Source of the DNA: Closterium sp. Naga37s-1
Lineage: Eukaryota; Streptophyta; Zygnematophyceae; Desmidiales; Closteriaceae
Assembly (NCBI GenBank): GCA_947471745.1
Contig: CANJKZ010000170.1
Span: 4,408,501 to 4,472,500, forward strand
Direction: 5' to 3'
Length of the DNA: 64,000 bases
The notes below the pieces were generated by a model. That model was not told the DNA's origin, made no database searches, and worked only from the letters and a program-made list of their open reading frames with translations. Below are positions 45,579-56,260 of this stretch, piece by piece. The translations under genes were made by a program, and so were the position numbers. Numbering within the stretch: the stretch's first letter is position 1; every line of letters starts with the position of its first letter.

Positions 45579-46775
45579 TCACACCACCGGTGCCGGCCCT
45601 TGGGCTCCTCCCCCATTTTCCGGGCAAGCATTGGCCATGTGGCCTGGCTGCCCACAACGGAAGCATGAGCCACGAAAGCTCCTTCCATTGCCGTCAAATG
45701 GGGGGCCGCGCTTGTTGCCAAATGCCATGGGCCCGCGCCCTCCGCCACGTGGGGTACGGTTGAAATTGCCTTGTGCGCGCTCCATCGCCGCCACGTCCGC
45801 GACGGCTTGCTTGAACGGGCGTGAGGTGAAGACGCTCTTATCTTCGTAGAGCTTGAAGCGATTTGTCGTGCGGAAGTTGGTGTAGTCGGCGACGTGGAGT
45901 AGCTTGAAGCGGTTGGTGATAAGTGTGAAAGCTTCGCCAAGGTATTCGAGGGCGCTTTCCGGCTCGTTGTGTCGCACCTTGTGCTCTACATGCTTCAGGT
46001 ATGCCCGCAGGTGTTCCAGGACCTCGGCTTGCTCGCGCACGGCGGCGTTCTTGAACGAGGCGGCGGTTAGAGTGGGATTGGGAGACGGGAGTGGGGGGAG
46101 TTGCTCAACGGGTGCAAAAGCGGCATTTAAGGCATGTGCCTCACCATCGTCGTCGTCTTCATTGTCGCTGTCGATGGGGTTGTTCATGACTGGAGCGGCA
46201 GCGGCGCGTGTGTCTTCGCCCCTTCCGGTTTTTGTCGTGCGAGCGCGCTTCACAGACTCCGTTTTCGCCTTTTCGCTTTTAGCAGAAACGGAAGTCGTGT
46301 TCGGTGTAGCGATTTCTTCCGTAACAGCAGGGGCCTGCTGCTGTAACAGGGACAAAAGCTGCTGCAGTTGGGCTGCAGTAAAGCTTGGCGCCACTTGCGC
46401 GTCAGGCCCCACAGGCGCGTCAGGGCCCACAGGCGCGTCAGGGCCCACGGGCCTGCGGCGCTGACGCGGACGCGGGGTGCCAGCCGCGCTGGTTGGCGCC
46501 GACTTGGCGCCTTCTGTCGCGGCCAGCGCCTGAGGGGCCACAGGGGCTCGAGGCACACCAGGGGCGTGTGCCTCGACTCCAGGGGCGTGTGCCTCGACTC
46601 CAGGGGCGTGAGCCTCGGTCGCGCCCAGCAGTACGTCGACGCCAGTCGGGGAAATTTCCCCGTCGTCTGCCCGACGCTTGTTAGGACGATCGCCGGCAAT
46701 TTCGCGTGCGTTTCTTCCGGACTCGGGTCGAACAGAGGCGGTAGCGGTATTACCCTCGCCGTCGTTAAGTGCCAT
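45579..46775 (-). CDS. Gag of the minus DIRS-like element
   Basis: ATG 46775 (MALNDGEGNTA) opens about 398 codons to 45579. The frame is open further upstream into A1, but there it has no ATG, and the downstream ATG matches the start in the plus-strand element. An N-terminal tandem repeat (three copies of EAHAPGV) is followed by a PVGPDA triple repeat and a conserved middle (AAVREQAEVLEHLRAYLKHVEHK; NRFKLYEDKSVFTSRPFKQAVADVAAMERA). A CCHC knuckle CFRCGQPGHMANAC is near the end. No stop is seen. Role: packaging of the element RNA. Confidence 0.87.
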   Translation of the reverse strand: MALNDGEGNTATASVRPESGRNAREIAGDRPNKRRADDGEISPTGVDVLLGATEAHAPGVEAHAPGVEAHAPGVPRAPVAPQALAATEGAKSAPTSAAGTPRPRQRRRPVGPDAPVGPDAPVGPDAQVAPSFTAAQLQQLLSLLQQQAPAVTEEIATPNTTSVSAKSEKAKTESVKRARTTKTGRGEDTRAAAAPVMNNPIDSDNEDDDDGEAHALNAAFAPVEQLPPLPSPNPTLTAASFKNAAVREQAEVLEHLRAYLKHVEHKVRHNEPESALEYLGEAFTLITNRFKLLHVADYTNFRTTNRFKLYEDKSVFTSRPFKQAVADVAAMERAQGNFNRTPRGGGRGPMAFGNKRGPPFDGNGRSFRGSCFRCGQPGHMANACPENGGGAQGPAPVV

Positions 46776-46885
46776 GGTTGCTGCGTTGTGAGCGAAAATG
46801 TCAGAGAGTAAAGTCGACGGGGATTGAAATCGGGGAAGAGACTTCAACTTCGCCAGCTTGAGAGTGGGAGACGAGAGTTGAGAAT

Positions 46886-47068
46886 GAAAATCGGCTAAAC
46901 CATTTGAAAATGAGAGACGTGGGTGGAGGGAAATGACCTCCAGCCCACGTTTTGTACTCCAAAACGGGCGTTTAGCGCGGCTCGACGCTGCCAAATCCTA
47001 CATTACAAGCAGCTTCGCTTTCAAAATACATAATTTTGAAAAGCGTTACAGCTTTTAAAAATATACAT
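46886..47068 (-). repeat. A1 terminal repeat of the minus DIRS-like element
   Basis: 183 bp, differing from A2 (41216-41398) at two positions by eye. Hairpins: AAAAGC-GTTACA-GCTTTT (47039-47056) and TGGAGG/CCTCCA (46924-46942), at the same places as in the plus-strand element. Confidence 0.88.
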
Positions 47069-47352
47069 TTCTCCTAACTCGGTTGGGTTCAAAATGTAAC
47101 ATACCCACACTCCAGTACCCAAGGGCCTAGCAATAAAATCAGAATATTTCAGTACCTACCACCATATTGATTCAGCAAGGACGAAATAAATGCTAGCAAG
47201 AATCTTCAATCTTAATGAAGACATCAGCACACCATGGTCCCACAAGGTGGTCCAACTCTGCCTCAGCCTGCTGCACCAAATCCCACCACATTCCACCCCA
47301 CCATCCACTCCACCCTACCACCCTTCCCTCGTGCCATTCATCACTCGAACGC
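47069..47352 (-). other. 3' flank or 3' UTR of the Ca2+-ATPase gene
   Basis: 284 bp between the DIRS-like element and the ATPase stop codon. It is CCACC-rich near 47280-47330 and otherwise featureless. No polyadenylation signal could be assigned with confidence. Confidence 0.5.
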
Positions 47353-50300
47353 TCAGACCCTCTCTGCTCCATTGGCAATAAGCGGCTCCCTGAGGGAATC
47401 TGTTGGCTCTGCAGCCGCACCAGAAGCAGTGCGGGCCGGCACGGGAATGAGCTTCACCACGGCTGCCACAGGCAGGCCAATGGCGCCCAGCCCCACGCAT
47501 AGCAGCCAGTCGTGCAGTGAGAGCGGGACCGTGGAGGCGAGCTTGCCGAGGACCTGCACGAGCACGGCCTGGAAGAAGACGGTGACGAGCATGATGGCCA
47601 CAAATACATAGTTGGACAGGATGCCTGAAAACACATCCAGTGCCTCCATGTTGCGCGAGTTGATCTCGTTGAACACCTGCACAGGGCATGCCGTGGGGGG
47701 GGGGGGAAGAGACGTGAGCATGGAATACACGAGCAGAGCTGGCATGTTCCCTGGCAGAAGCAACAACGCAAGAAAAGCATTCGAGGCTGGGATGGAATGC
47801 ATCACCTGGCAGAAGACAAAGGTGTTGAAGATGATGGTGTTGAGGCGCAGCACACCCCCCTCATCCAACGCACTGAACCCAAACATCTTATCACCATAAA
47901 CCTGCAGCGCTGCCATGAGCGCCAGCTGGAACACCGACTGGCCGAAGATGTTGCGCCACATGATGCTGCTGATGAAGGGAGTGCGGCGGCCCACAGGGGG
48001 CTTGAGCATGAGGGCGTCCGTGGGCGGCTCCGTGGCAAGGGCCAGCGCTCCCAGCGTGTCCATAATGAGGTTCACCCACAGCAGCTGCACCGCTGTCAGT
48101 GGGGCCGACCCTGCACTCAGGCATGGGAGCATGGCGGGGGAGGGGGAAAGAGGAGAAAGGGAGCAATGGAGGAAAGGCGGGACGGATGAGTGGGAGCAGG
48201 AGACCACAATCCAAGAAGGGGCAGGAAACACAAAAAGCAAGGACACAAAAGTGGGGCGTGGATAGAAATTAGCAATGTGCAGCGGAGGAATTGCGGAAGG
48301 AAAGCTATAAGATGGCTGGAAGGTATCGTTGAGCATGCAGACCTGTGATGCAGGCTGAAACAAAGTTGGTGACGAGTGCCACGATGTTGACAGTGAGCTG
48401 GAACTGCACAAACTTCTGGATGTTGGTGTACACACTGCGCCCCCACTTAGCGACATTGACAATGGAGGAGAAGTTGTCGTCCATGATGATCACATCCGCA
48501 CTCTCCTTCGCCACCTGCACTCGCCGTCAGTGCGCGTGCGTGGGGCAAGTACAAGGAAGCGGAACATCCATGCTGATTAAGAGGTACATCTCAGACACAG
48601 AGGAACCACCAGTAAAGCCATGGTGCACATATTGCCAAGGAAGTTCAGATGTCATACATGTTGATATTTGGAGGTTGCATGCCCAGCCAATGCAGGTCCA
48701 TTATTTCCCTACTTAAAACACTCGCTTTTGCAAAACGAAGGGGAGGATCGGGGACGGCGGTTTGGGAAGGGGAGGAAGGAAGAGCGGGGGATGGTCAAGG
48801 AAGGAGGGGAGAGGTGGAGCAAGGAAATAAAAAGGTGCCCCTGCCAACAGCCCCTTGACCCAGCACCTCGGTGCCGGCAATGCCCATGGCGAGCCCAATG
48901 TCAGCCTCCTTGAGTGCGGGCGCGTCGTTGGTGCCGTCGCCCGTGACGGCCACCACCTCGCCCATCTCCCTCAGGCAGTTCACCATCGTGTGCTTGTCCG
49001 TGGGGGACGACCGCGCCATCACCTGCTCCCATGCCCATGCACCCATGAGGTAACGGGAGGGGGAGGGGCAGGCAAGGGGAGAGAGGGAGGAATGGGGGAG
49101 AAGGACGAACAGGGATGGCGCTGAGTGAGAAATGGGGACAAGAGGCAGGCAGAAGAGCATGGCGGAATGGGGAGTAAGGGAGTGGCAGGTGGTTGCAGGG
49201 CGGATGAGGAGAGGTCATGGACCTGCAGGCGCGGCAGCAGCTCCTTCATCTGGGCGCGAGTGAGCGTGCGGAACTTGGGGCCCTCAATGGCCTCGCCGCC
49301 CTCCGTGAGGATGCCGCACTCACGAGCAATGGCCATGCCCGTGTTCAGGTTGTCCCCCGTCACCATGCGCACCTGGTGCCATGGCAACCGCATGCATGCA
49401 CACACAGGACCCCATGCCCACATATACCCCATGCCCACATATACCCCATGCCCACATAAACCCCATGCTCACACATGCTCCATTTGCACCATTGCGCACC
49501 ACATATCCAGCAGTACATCGAGGGGCAAACGCAACAATCAGGGAGGAAAGGGTCATGGTGGTCCAATACTGAAAAGGAGGGTCAAGGCACAATAACAGAA
49601 TGGGGCACAGCTGGGTGAATCAACGACACAGAAAAGGAGGGATGCGTGGGGCAGCACTTGGTGCTCACCTTGATGCCGGCTGTTTTGCACAGGCGCACTG
49701 CCTCCGCCACACCCGCCCTGAGAGGGTCCTTGATGCCCACCACGCCCAGCAGCATGAGCCCGCTGTCGGGCACGGGCGTTTCATCCGTCCACACACCGTT
49801 GGCAGGCACCTCCGAGGGCTTGAGGTCGCGGTACGCCAGGGAGAGCGTGCGCAGGGCGCTGTTGGCGAAGCTCAGGATCGTGGCGTCTAGCTCGCTGTGC
49901 GAGAGGGGCGCCGAGGTGCCGTCCTTGCCAATGGCGGAGGAGCACATGCCGAGAATGATCTCAGCGGCGCCCTTCCAGTGCACGCGGTGCGTGCCATCGG
50001 GCAGCTTGATGACCACGGCCATGCGCTTGCGCTTGCTGTTGAAGGGGTCCACGCGCACCACCTGCACGCCCGCACGCTCCTGCTCATAGCTGCCGCCCAG
50101 GCGCAGGCCCAGGTTGAGCAGTGCGACCTCGGTGGGCGAGCCAACCACATGGGAGCCGTGCTGCACCTCGCCACTGGTGTTGGTGAAGATGGACTGCAGC
50201 AGCACTGACGTGTACGCTGGGGACAAGGACCCCTGCGAGGAGACGCGGGGTGGTGCGCGGAGGAGGGTAGAGGGGAAGTGGGTGGGGGCACGGCATCAGC

Positions 50301-53300
50301 GGCAATTCAATGTAGTGCAGCCCACATTGGTTTGGTGGAGCAAGGGGATGAAGGAGGAGACAAGAGGGTTTGGAAATGACAGGAAGAGAGCAGTGGAACG
50401 AACCTGAGGGGAGTTGGTGAGGGTGGCAACAACAGTGCCCTGCAGCCAGGCCTGCACAACAGTCATCTGGTTTGCGGTGAGAGTGCCGGTCTTGTCGCTG
50501 CAGATGGTGGTGGCGGACCCCATGGTCTCGCACGCCGCCAGCTTGCGCACGAGCGCCTTGTCACTCATCATGCGCTTCATTGCGAACGCCAGCGACAGCG
50601 TGACGGCCAGCGGCAGGCCCTCGGGCACGGCGACCACGATGATGGTGACGGCCACTGCGAAGTTGTCCACCACCTGACGCATGCACGCGCACCATGCATG
50701 CACATGACATGACACGCACACTCCATCCCTCACCCATTCACACACGGCAGATTTCACGCCCTCCGACCGAACCTCCTCCGTCCCTCCCACCCCATCATCC
50801 CATGACGAGAAGAACATACATCACATGGAAGTCTCGTGCATGCACACACACATACACCTCCCCACAAGCATAGACCCTCCCGCTCCCTCACAAACACCGC
50901 CCAACATTCAGATAAAAACACAAAACCAGGTGAGTCTACTTTCATTGTTGCTCTATCCAGCCCATGTGCACCCTAAACCCTAAACCACAACAACAACAAC
51001 AACAACAATGGATAACTGGGGAAGACGAGGGGAGGGTTGGGGTTGAAGGGAGAGGGAAATAACAAGCAGCGAGTGTGCAAGGCAAGGGCAGAGAGCTGGT
51101 AGGCATGGCAGGAGAGGCTTGACCTTGAGTGTGTCCTGCATGCCCCACTTGGCGAAGTCAGTGTTGGCGAACTGGCGGCCCATGAGCACGATGAACACCA
51201 GCACCGCCACCACCAGCCCCAGCCGCCCCACCAGCGTCGCCACTCCATTCAGCTTCACCTGTTCCTCCACAGGGGGGTGAACCGATGCACACACAAGGGT
51301 GTTAGGGGTCAGGTCAGGGTGGGAAGGTGCTGGGTAGTGTGGAACTGCGGAAAGGTGGGAGGGAGAAGGATCGCAGGAAGGGGGAGGTGAGAAGCATTCA
51401 TATATTCCTGCTACTCCCGCTCCATACATCCTCCCTCCCCGTCCTCCCCAACCCCACCCCCAACCACTCCCCCCACCCAGACCCAGCCTCCCCTCCCCCC
51501 CCTCCCCCCTCCAACCCAGCCTCCCCTCCCCCCAACACCCCCTCCTCCCTCCAACCCAGTCTCCCCACCCCCCAGACCTGCAGCGGCGTCTCGTCGTCCC
51601 CGGCGTCAGTGAGCTTGGCCATGAGGCTGCCCCACTCAGTGTTCATGCCCACGCCCACCGCCAGCATGCTCGCGTTGCCGTCCTGCACCTTGGTGCCCGA
51701 CAGAAGGAACGGCGCCTCGCTGTTCTTCTGCAACGGCAGGCTCTCACCCGTCATGCTCGACTCGTCTATCACCAGGCTGTACCCTGATACATGCACCATA
51801 CACCATGCACCATACACCATACACCATGCACCATGCACCATACACCATGGTGCCATGCACCATGCACCATGCACCATGCACCATGCGCCATGCACCATGC
51901 GCCATGCACCATGCGCCATGCACCATACACCACGCACCACGCACCACGCACCATGCACCATACAACATACGCCATTCACCATGCGCCATGCACCCATGCA
52001 CCCATGCGCCATGCACCATGCACCCATGCACCCATGCGCCATGCACCATGCACCCATGCACCATGAAGCCATGCACCAACGCACCCATGCACCCACACAG
52101 GCATCCCCATGCACCCACGCTCCCACGCACCAATGCACCCACGCAAATTGCACCATGCGCCATAGACGGGAGGAAGAGAGGGCAGCAAACCAGACCAGGT
52201 GAACAAACAATGCGTTTTACGTGCTTGAGAGATATAAGGAATTCGCATGTAACCATCACAACATGCAGGCACACGGTGGAAGGCAAGGGTGGATGAGCAG
52301 CAGCGCACCTGAGATGAAGAGGCCGTCAGCGGGCACGACGTCGCCAGTGGCGAGCATGATGACGTCACCGACTACGATGTCGTAGATGGACATGCGCGTG
52401 CGCTGCCCGCCTCGTATCACGTCCATCGACACCTTCTTCTTCTCACGGTCCAGCTCCGAAAACTACCCGCGCGCCATGCGCACACACGGGCGGGGAAGAG
52501 AGAGGAGAGGGTGAGAAAGGCGGGAGGCGCACGAGACACAGGGGAGGACGTGGACACGGGACTGTCGCTGCAATGGCTTGTTGGAAAATATGCACGAGGG
52601 AGGGAGAGCGGGCGGCAGAGTAAAAAGGGCTGTGCAAAGAGAGGGAAAGAAACGGGCAGAAGATGTGTGGACGACCACGCACGGCGGCGAGTGTAGGGAG
52701 CAGGGAAGCGAGGGTACCTGCAACGCCTGTCGGTAGTCACTGACGGCAGTGACGGAGACGACGAGCAAGATGGAGAGCAGGATGCCCGCGCCGTCGTACC
52801 ATCCCTCCGCCACGCCCTCCGTCGCGACGCCCACGACCAGCGACAGCGTGGCGCAGATGGCCAGGATTATCAGCGTCAGGTCCTGCAGACGCGTCGAGAC
52901 ACGCGCACATGGAAGGGCACGTGCGGGACAGCCACGACGAGTTGCTCTGTGAGTTGCAACAGATACAGGAGTGGCGCCAGCAATGAACGAGAAAGTCTAT
53001 GAGAAGCATAGCAGCGTGGGGCAGCGGCAGCGGCGAGCGCACCTGCATGGCGTCCCAGACGAAGCTGAAGAAGCCCTTGAAAGGCTTCTCGGGGTACGTG
53101 TTGGACCCGTACACGCGCACGCGCCGATCCAGGTCGTCCTTGCTGCCGGACAGCCCCGCCACGAGGTCCGTCCCGAGCCCCCTGGCCACGCCCTGCACGC
53201 CGCCCATCCGCTCCAGCGCCTTGCTGTCCTGCCCTTCCACCAGCTGCCGCAGGGCCACCGTGCCGTACGAAAATCCCTCCGCCTGCGCCGCTGGCAACGA

Positions 53301-54292
53301 CGAGTCCTGCGACGCTTGCAGGCCTGGCGGAAGGAGGGACGCGTGCAGGAGATGGAGGGGCTGTGAGATAGGCGAAGGGACGACACGAGCGGTAATTGGG
53401 GCCAGGATAGGAAAATGCGTCACGAGACGAGGATGGGAACGGGAAGGGGAAAGAGAGCAGGTCGAAGGCGAGCATAATCGAGTACAGAGCGAACTATATT
53501 CCAAACCGATGCGAACTTTATTGCAAGAAGATACAGTGCAGCTTGCACCTCAATGGTTATTGACTGCAACTCGTCGCAAATGCGTAGTTTTGGTTTGTCA
53601 CGGGTCCTTTTTCCGGGAGGTAAAAGAAAAAAGCATGAACACTGTCAACTGCGATCGTGAATGCTGCAAGTACGGTGAATGCTTACAACGAAAGCGGAGA
53701 GGCTTACCTCTCTTAAACCGTTCGACGGCGGTAATGGCTACGCGGAGCTGACTGAGCGACAAGGCATTCTGCGAGACGATGGAACATTGCACGGAACACG
53801 AGGGGCCGTGGATCAGAAACTTCCGCAATGGCTGACAAGACAAGCCAGCAGTTCACAAAACGTGCCGCAACGTCGAAAGTGCGGAAGGGCCCGGGTGTGA
53901 TGACGACGAGCTAAAGCTCGAGAATTGACCACAACCGCCGATCTAGCAATCAGCCATCGCACCTGACTCTTAGATTCAAGATCGGCAGTGTATCGGAAGC
54001 GACGGGCGGAGTTGAGGACAAGCGAGGAGCGGCGCCATTTCTCCATCTTGTGCACATCCTCCTCCTTGTTGTTCACGTCAAAGTCGTTGATCGACGCCGT
54101 GAATGGCAACGCCAGGTCCGTCCACAGGTTGCCCGCGCCCGTGCTCGTGCAGCGGCGCCGGGAGGTGGAGGCGGAGGATGGGAAAGCGGTGGAGGAGGAG
54201 CGACCGGCGGGCATGGAGAGCGATGGCGGCGCATGCGACACAGACGCGCCGTCGGCCGTCGACGATGACGGTCTGGACGCGGAGTCCGCCAT
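47353..54292 (-). CDS. ACA: Autoinhibited plasma/endomembrane Ca2+-ATPase, plant ACA type (P2B)
   Basis: Pumps Ca2+ out of the cytosol using ATP. Fourteen exons (minus): 54292-53963, 53768-53708, 53323-53043, 52882-52718, 52462-52309, 51783-51578, 51258-51124, 50673-50404, 50232-49669, 49372-49223, 49022-48867, 48514-48343, 48110-47806, 47676-47353. All introns are GT-AG and phases agree, giving about 1090 residues, usual for the family. ATG 54292 has a good context (AACATGG). Exon 1 ends in a basic/aromatic segment ([22 protein letters not shown]), the place of the N-terminal calmodulin-binding autoinhibitor of plant ACAs. Motifs: MTGES (exon 6), PEGLP and DKTGTLT with the phosphorylated Asp (exon 8), KGAAE (9), TGDN (10), GDGTNDAP (11), [22 protein letters not shown] (13). 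No C-terminal animal-type calmodulin domain. No lesion seen. The exact organelle cannot be told. Confidence 0.93.
49384..49462. repeat. Intron 9 short tandem repeat
   Basis: Units CCCATGCCCACATATA of about 18 bases recur three to four times in the intron between exons 9 and 10. The ORFs on both strands that read it are by-products. Confidence 0.75.
51787..52152. repeat. Intron 5 minisatellite of CCATGCA-type units
   Basis: About 365 bp of 7- to 14-base units related to CCATGCACCATGCA and CACCCATGCACC fill most of the intron between exons 5 and 6. They begin four bases from the exon 6 acceptor. The His/Met/Cys-rich and Trp/Gly-rich ORFs here are by-products. Confidence 0.88.
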
Positions 54293-54529
54293 GTTGGCGT
54301 CGCTTTTCAACCCTAATGAGTACAGGTCACGGGGAGATCGGGAGCTAATGAATTGACAACAGAAATTGCATCAATGTCTGAGTGCACATTTCTGGCCTAA
54401 GCACGTGAATGTGTCATGGATTTCCTGAACGCCAAACAAAGAGAAAGAGACAAGCATGTCTTGAACATTTTCATGGGGGAAAAGGAAGCATAAACACATT
54501 TAGGGTCAAGGTCAGAATAGCGACACAAG
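54293..54529 (-). promoter_or_regulatory. Probable 5' UTR and proximal promoter of the Ca2+-ATPase gene
   Basis: Non-coding sequence directly upstream of ATG 54292. No TATA box or known operator could be assigned. The extent of the promoter is inference from position only. Confidence 0.35.
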
Positions 54530-55219
54530 TCAAAGGTGGTCAGCTAGTGCGCACCGCACCAGACGCCTACGAACTATGGCGTTCCAAATCCATGCGCGTA
54601 TAGTGGAATTATCGCTAATGGTAACACTATCATGCCGCTTAAATAGAGCAGAGAGGGGGACCCATACCTTTCCAACAGTCCAGCAGCAGTCCCGCAAGTA
54701 GCGATTGTCAGCGTTTACTATGGATGCTTCATGCAGGCGCTGAGTTAGAAAGGTGAACGAGATCTGGTTGGGTGGAGCAGATGCTTCAACCTTGCTGTCC
54801 CAGAACAGCACACTGATCGAAGGAGAGGAAAATTGCTGGAGAGGGAACTTTGGAAGCTCTACTGTACAGTTCCTCTGATCCAACCAATAACTTTGTTCTT
54901 GAAGCTGCAAGTGTTTTACCCGAATTTGCAGGGTGCCCTGCAAATTCGGGTTTTTTTCGTCCAGCAAGTCTAGATTTGGTTCATCCATCCACCCTCCGTG
55001 AGTGAAGATGTGTCCAGGTCGTTTTCCCAAGCCGGGGGTCAAGCAGCAGGTTTTGTGGTGCGGAGCAACCCAAGGTCTTGTCCATTCGAGACGCTCCACT
55101 GTAGCAAAACTCAAATCTTTGCTCTTTCGAAACCGAGTCATTGGAAGCCACGTGGCCTCGCATGATCTCAGCCACCACCTCACAGCAAACTCCGTGAGCA
55201 CCCACACAGTGCCCAACAT
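54530..55219 (-). CDS. Unrecognised 229-codon ORF upstream of the Ca2+-ATPase gene
   Basis: An uninterrupted minus-strand ORF with mixed composition and no low-complexity runs. Segments include GTLQIRVKHLQLQEQSYWLDQ and SISVLFWDSKVEASAPPNQISF. No signal peptide, membrane segment or known motif is seen. The perfect inverted repeat 54918-54951 lies inside it. It could be a real small gene, an exon of a larger host gene, or a chance ORF. It is not similar to any of the retroelement proteins here. Confidence 0.3.
   Translation of the reverse strand: MLGTVWVLTEFAVRWWLRSCEATWLPMTRFRKSKDLSFATVERLEWTRPWVAPHHKTCCLTPGLGKRPGHIFTHGGWMDEPNLDLLDEKNPNLQGTLQIRVKHLQLQEQSYWLDQRNCTVELPKFPLQQFSSPSISVLFWDSKVEASAPPNQISFTFLTQRLHEASIVNADNRYLRDCCWTVGKVWVPLSALFKRHDSVTISDNSTIRAWIWNAIVRRRLVRCALADHL
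54918..54951. repeat. Perfect 16-bp inverted repeat followed by a T7 run
   Basis: ACCCGAATTTGCAGGG, two bases, then its exact complement, followed on the plus strand by seven T residues counting the last arm base. It looks like a Rho-independent terminator but lies in eukaryotic nuclear DNA. It may be a snap-back relic or a tiny foldback element. Confidence 0.9.
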
Positions 55220-55615
55220 TATAGACCTGCTCAGACCGTCGGAGTATATTATCCTTGGCGTGTATTCTTATTGGACGTTTCCTTACGGAAAAATATGCCA
55301 CGAGTAACAAACATGGGTGCAAGGAATTATCCCAATTCCTGGGTCACATTGTACGCGTACAGCTTTTGACTTTCGGAGCTCCGTTCTCGATCTGATGACC
55401 TCGCCCCCCGAATGTCCCTTGCATCGCCTTCGTGTTTTCCAACCCCAAACCAGCACCCAACCATTCACGAACCTGCAAACCTAGCCTAGCTAGCCTTCGC
55501 TATTTCTTTTCTTGGCTTCATTATTGAGTCAGTAATTGTAATCACTTTCACATTATTGCATTCTGCGCACTCTTCTCTTGCACAACTCATAACAATGGGA
55601 CTCGATAGCTTGTCT
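55220..55615. other. Host spacer
   Basis: No gene, repeat or regulatory motif is recognised between the unrecognised ORF and the copia LTR that starts at 55616. Confidence 0.4.
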
Positions 55616-55930
55616 TGTTGAGAAGATAGGCTATGATGGTTGACTAAGGCAATGGAAACCCTAAAGGGTTATACTATCTAATGAGTACCCCATTGTAGCC
55701 TACAGCTATATATAATGTTTGACACACCCCCATAGGCGAAGTGGGGGACAGCATGAACACCAAGCGGTCACAAGACCAGTCAAAAGAAACAACAATGCAA
55801 AGCTCAGGGTGGATTACAAAGTCACCGTACAGACCAAGCACAAGTAAATGGTTTAAAGGCCAGTTCATATGCAGTACAGTGATCACAGTATAACAAAAAT
55901 AAGCATACAGACAAATATATAGATCAGAGT
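55616..55930 (-). mobile_element. Older copia C6, 3' LTR and 3' untranslated part
   Basis: LTR 55616-55724 (plus strand TGTTGAGAAGATAGG to ATAATGTTTGACA, 109 bp), then a polypurine complement CACCCCCATAGG and a 3' region similar to those of C3 and C5. C5 interrupts it at 55931, with AGAGT (55926-55930) as the target copy. It continues at 63335. Confidence 0.78.
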
Positions 55931-56060
55931 TGTGAAGAAATGAGGAATGAATGATGAACTAGGAAATGAGTTGGGTACAAATATGAAACCCTAAAAAAGC
56001 TGTACCCCATACTGTCTACCCCACTACAGCCTAGAAAGACTATAGCATATAAGTTTGACA
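55931..56060 (-). repeat. C5 3' LTR
   Basis: 130 bp, plus strand TGTGAAGAAATGAGG to TAAGTTTGACA. One difference from 63205-63334 (CCCTAAAAAAG against CCCTAGAAAAG). Confidence 0.95.
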
Positions 56061-56072
56061 CACCCCCATAGG
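56061..56072 (-). promoter_or_regulatory. C5 polypurine tract
   Basis: On the minus strand CCTATGGGGGTG lies directly before the 3' LTR. The same motif precedes the L2 and C6 3' LTRs. Confidence 0.8.
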
Positions 56073-56260
56073 CAAAGTGGGGGAGAACAAGGGGTCACAA
56101 GACCAGTCAAGCAAAGCACAGCAAGCTCAGGGTGGATCACAACGTCACCACACATTCTGAGCACAAGTTCAAGGGCTACAAGGCCAGTTCACATGCAGAG
56201 ATATATATATAAAGTTAAACATGCAAGTGCAAGTATGTATAGGTCAAAGTACAAGCAAGG

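Larger units (their letters stand above)
41042..47068 (-). mobile_element. DIRS/Ngaro-like YR retroelement, minus strand
   Basis: Read on the minus strand: A1 46886-47068, gag 46775-45579, spacer, RT 44485-42506, recombinase 42482-41442, B1 41399-41456, A2 41216-41398, B2 41042-41126. A1 and A2 differ at two of 183 positions by eye. Proteins are clearly homologous to the plus-strand element but the terminal repeats are diverged, so it is a sister family. It lies 284 bp downstream of the Ca2+-ATPase stop codon, in the same orientation. Confidence 0.9.

Noticed and set aside
51398..52296. His/Met/Cys-rich and Trp/Gly-rich ORFs in the ATPase intron
   Set aside because: They read the CCATGCA minisatellite and cross the exon 6 boundary; splicing phases of the ATPase explain the region.
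54918..54957. Rho-independent terminator implying bacterial DNA
   Set aside because: The flanks hold a spliced eukaryotic gene and retroelements, and no bacterial gene is nearby; only the shape matches.
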